In this document: positions 4,795 to 6,435 of the stretch, in pieces | Layout: each line of letters begins with the position of its first letter | Position numbering within the stretch: position 1 is the stretch's first letter | Source of the DNA: BPIH01 sp042408535 | Lineage (GTDB): Bacteria > Chloroflexota > Limnocylindria > Limnocylindrales > CSP1-4 | Reading direction: 5' to 3' | DNA length: 6,435 nucleotides | Assembly (NCBI GenBank): GCA_042408535.1 | Contig: JBHORA010000023.1 | Location: forward strand, 1-6,435 | Translations under genes and position numbers: made by a program | Notes under the pieces: model-generated | Told to the model about the DNA's origin: nothing | The model's input: only the letters and a program-made list of their open reading frames with translations | Database searches by the model: none

Positions 4795-6435
4795 CTAGCC
4801 GGCCAAGGCTGGGGTGGCTTCAGCAGCGCGCGTCTCCGGGCGGAGGCGCACCCGTCGCAGGAGCTGGGCGTTCGCCGCCACGATGATCGTCGAGAGACTC
4901 ATGGCCACGGCCCCAGCCGCCATCGGCAGCTCGATCCCCCAAGGAGCCAGGACGCCCGCCGCGACCGGGATGGCGACGACGTTGTAGGCCGTCGCCCAGA
5001 CGAGGTTTTCGATCATCTTTCGATAGGTGGCCCGCGACAGCTCGATGGCGGCGACGACATCGCGGGGATCATTCCGGACGAGGATGATGCCGGCCGACTC
5101 GACGGCCACGTCGGTCCCCGCCCCGATGGCGATCCCGACGTCGGCGGTGGCGAGGGCGGGGGCGTCATTCACCCCGTCGCCGACCATCGCCACCCGCCGG
5201 CCGCCGCTCTGGAATCGCCGGACCGCCGCCGCCTTGTCGGCCGGGAGGACCTCGGCTGCCACCTCGTCGATGCCGAGCCGACGGGCGACGCTCCGGGCGA
5301 CTGCCTCGCTGTCGCCGGTGATCATGGCAACCCGGATCCCGAGAGCGTGGAGCGACGCCACCGCGTCAGCCGATTCGGGCCGGATCTCGTCCTCGACGGC
5401 GAGGGCGCCAACCACCCGCGATCCGCTGATGACGACGAGGACCGTCCGTCCATCGGCGCTCCAGCGGCCGGTGATCTCCTCGAGCTCGACGGGCAGCGAG
5501 AGGCCGAGCTCGGCAAGGAGGCGTGGGCTGCCGACGAGGACCTCTCGGCCGTCGACGAGTGCTCGCGCTCCCCGGCCTGGCAACGGTTCGAACGTCGAGG
5601 CCGCCGGCACGAACAGCTCTCTTCGTCGAGCTCCGTCGACGATGGCTCGGGCGGCCGGGTGCTCGGAGTCGCCCTCCACGGCAGCGGCGAGGCGAAGGAC
5701 CTCAGTCTCATCCTCGCCGGCGACCGGCGCGATCGCCACCAGCGCCGGTTCTCCCTTCGTCAAGGTCCCAGTCTTGTCGAAGACGACGATGTCGAGCTGG
5801 CGCGCTCGTTCGAGGGCCAGTCGGTCCTTGACGAGGAGACCGTTTCGGGCGCCGAGCGACGTGCCGATGGCGGTGGCGAGGGGAATGGCCAGGCCGAGGG
5901 CGTGGGGGCAGGCGATGATGAGGACGGTCGCCGTCCGAACGAGGCCGGCCTCTGGGTCGCCCGCCAGCCACCAGACGACGAGGGTTGCGATGCCGGCGGC
6001 GAGGGCGACGTAGAAGAGGAGGGCGGCGGCTCGATCGGCGAGCACCTGGGCTCGCGACTTCGACGCCTGAGCGGCCTCGACGAGCCGCATGATCCCAGCC
6101 AGCGCCGTCGCTTCGCCAACCGCCGTCACTCTGACCCGGAGGGAGCCACCCGCAGCGACGGTCCCGGCCACGACCCGGTCGCCGGGAGCCTTCGGCACGG
6201 GACGCGACTCGCCGGTGATCATCCCCTCGTCGACGTCGGCTTCGCCTTCGACCACGACCCCGTCGGCCGGAACTCGGGCCCCGGGTCGGACGAGGACGAG
6301 ATCGTTTTCTCGAAGCTCTGCGACCGGCACGGGGCTCAGGGAGCCGTCGGCGAGGATCCGCTCGGCGGTATCGGGGAGGAGCTCGGCCATGACCTCCAGG
6401 GCGCGACGGGCCTGGCTGATCGAGCGCATCTCGAG
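4795..6435 (-). CDS. copB: CopB-type (CPH) heavy-metal-exporting P1B ATPase, N-terminus beyond window
   Basis: There are 546 visible residues, and the frame is open to position 6435. Numbering from the methionine at 6429: actuator domain with TGES (72-75), membrane helix about 137-156, ion-site helix with CPH (174-176, IIACPHALGLAIPL), phosphorylation motif DKTGT (Asp218), nucleotide-binding SEHP (257-258), TGD (371-373), GDGVND (417-422), and two last helices with AYN (481-483) and MSLST (510-514). CPH together with YN and MSxST marks the CopB/P1B-3 group, which exports copper or silver across the inner membrane, rather than the CPC-type CopA group. The sequence starts inside the helix preceding the actuator domain (LEMRSISQARRALE). 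About 150-200 residues are therefore missing, including the first helices and any His-rich N-terminal tail. All catalytic motifs seen are intact. The methionine at 6429 is internal, not the start. Confidence 0.93.
   Translation of the reverse strand, partial: LEMRSISQARRALEVMAELLPDTAERILADGSLSPVPVAELRENDLVLVRPGARVPADGVVVEGEADVDEGMITGESRPVPKAPGDRVVAGTVAAGGSLRVRVTAVGEATALAGIMRLVEAAQASKSRAQVLADRAAALLFYVALAAGIATLVVWWLAGDPEAGLVRTATVLIIACPHALGLAIPLATAIGTSLGARNGLLVKDRLALERARQLDIVVFDKTGTLTKGEPALVAIAPVAGEDETEVLRLAAAVEGDSEHPAARAIVDGARRRELFVPAASTFEPLPGRGARALVDGREVLVGSPRLLAELGLSLPVELEEITGRWSADGRTVLVVISGSRVVGALAVEDEIRPESADAVASLHALGIRVAMITGDSEAVARSVARRLGIDEVAAEVLPADKAAAVRRFQSGGRRVAMVGDGVNDAPALATADVGIAIGAGTDVAVESAGIILVRNDPRDVVAAIELSRATYRKMIENLVWATAYNVVAIPVAAGVLAPWGIELPMAAGAVAMSLSTIIVAANAQLLRRVRLRPETRAAEATPALAG

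Noticed and set aside
3053..4798. Very long open frame on the plus strand (581 codons)
   Set aside because: Arg/Pro-rich translation in an alternate frame of the CDF gene, running through the non-coding gap and antisense to the ABM gene. This is a typical high-GC shadow.
5027..6013. Plus-strand frame opposite the ATPase
   Set aside because: Ser/Arg/Ala-rich antisense translation of conserved ATPase motifs.
1..6435. tRNA/rRNA genes, CRISPR arrays, insertion sequences, integrase or phage genes
   Set aside because: No cloverleaf-like TTCGANTCC segment, regularly spaced repeats, transposase motifs or flanking target duplications were seen.

Overview
This is a high-GC bacterial window (third codon positions almost all G or C). 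It looks like a metal-homeostasis and signalling neighbourhood beside a nitrogen-metabolism gene. The phylum cannot be fixed from the sequence. Two starts preceded by a TANNNT box only 6-7 nt upstream (leaderless type), soluble histidine kinase architecture, and GTTCAC repeats resembling the actinobacterial PHO box fit Actinomycetota or high-GC Chloroflexota. This placement is inference.

Layout. At the left edge (1-227, minus) is the N-terminus of a glutamate dehydrogenase that runs off the window. The divergent region 228-447 holds paired 11-bp-period GTTCAC repeats pointing both ways, possible -10 boxes and a 9-bp inverted repeat. A plus-strand run follows. It starts with a small cysteine-rich, probably metal-binding protein (448-714), then a GreA/GreB-like protein lacking the usual coiled-coil (638-1069). 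Next is a soluble histidine kinase with a winged-helix-like N-terminus (1187-2173), overlapping its OmpR-family response regulator (2173-2859). The run ends with a 63-aa protein (2923-3114) overlapping a cation diffusion facilitator (3114-4007). After a structured convergent gap come two minus-strand genes: a small antibiotic-biosynthesis-monooxygenase-fold protein (4277-4588) and the C-terminal two thirds of a CPH-type (CopB-like) P-type ATPase (4795-6435), whose N-terminus lies beyond the right edge.

How the parts may work together (inference). The kinase/regulator pair sits between a Cys-rich protein and two types of metal exporter (CDF and P1B-ATPase), which suggests that it senses a metal or related envelope or redox stress. 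OmpR-family regulators commonly bind direct repeats of about 11 bp, so the GTTCAC repeats between glutamate dehydrogenase and the Cys-rich gene are a candidate target, either of this regulator or of a genomic PhoP. The kinase appears to have its own promoter, whose -10 box lies between the arms of a perfect inverted repeat that reaches the GTG start. The combination of Cys-rich protein, trimmed Gre factor, winged-helix kinase, regulator, small protein and CDF is the most unusual thing here. Each component belongs to, or resembles, a known family.
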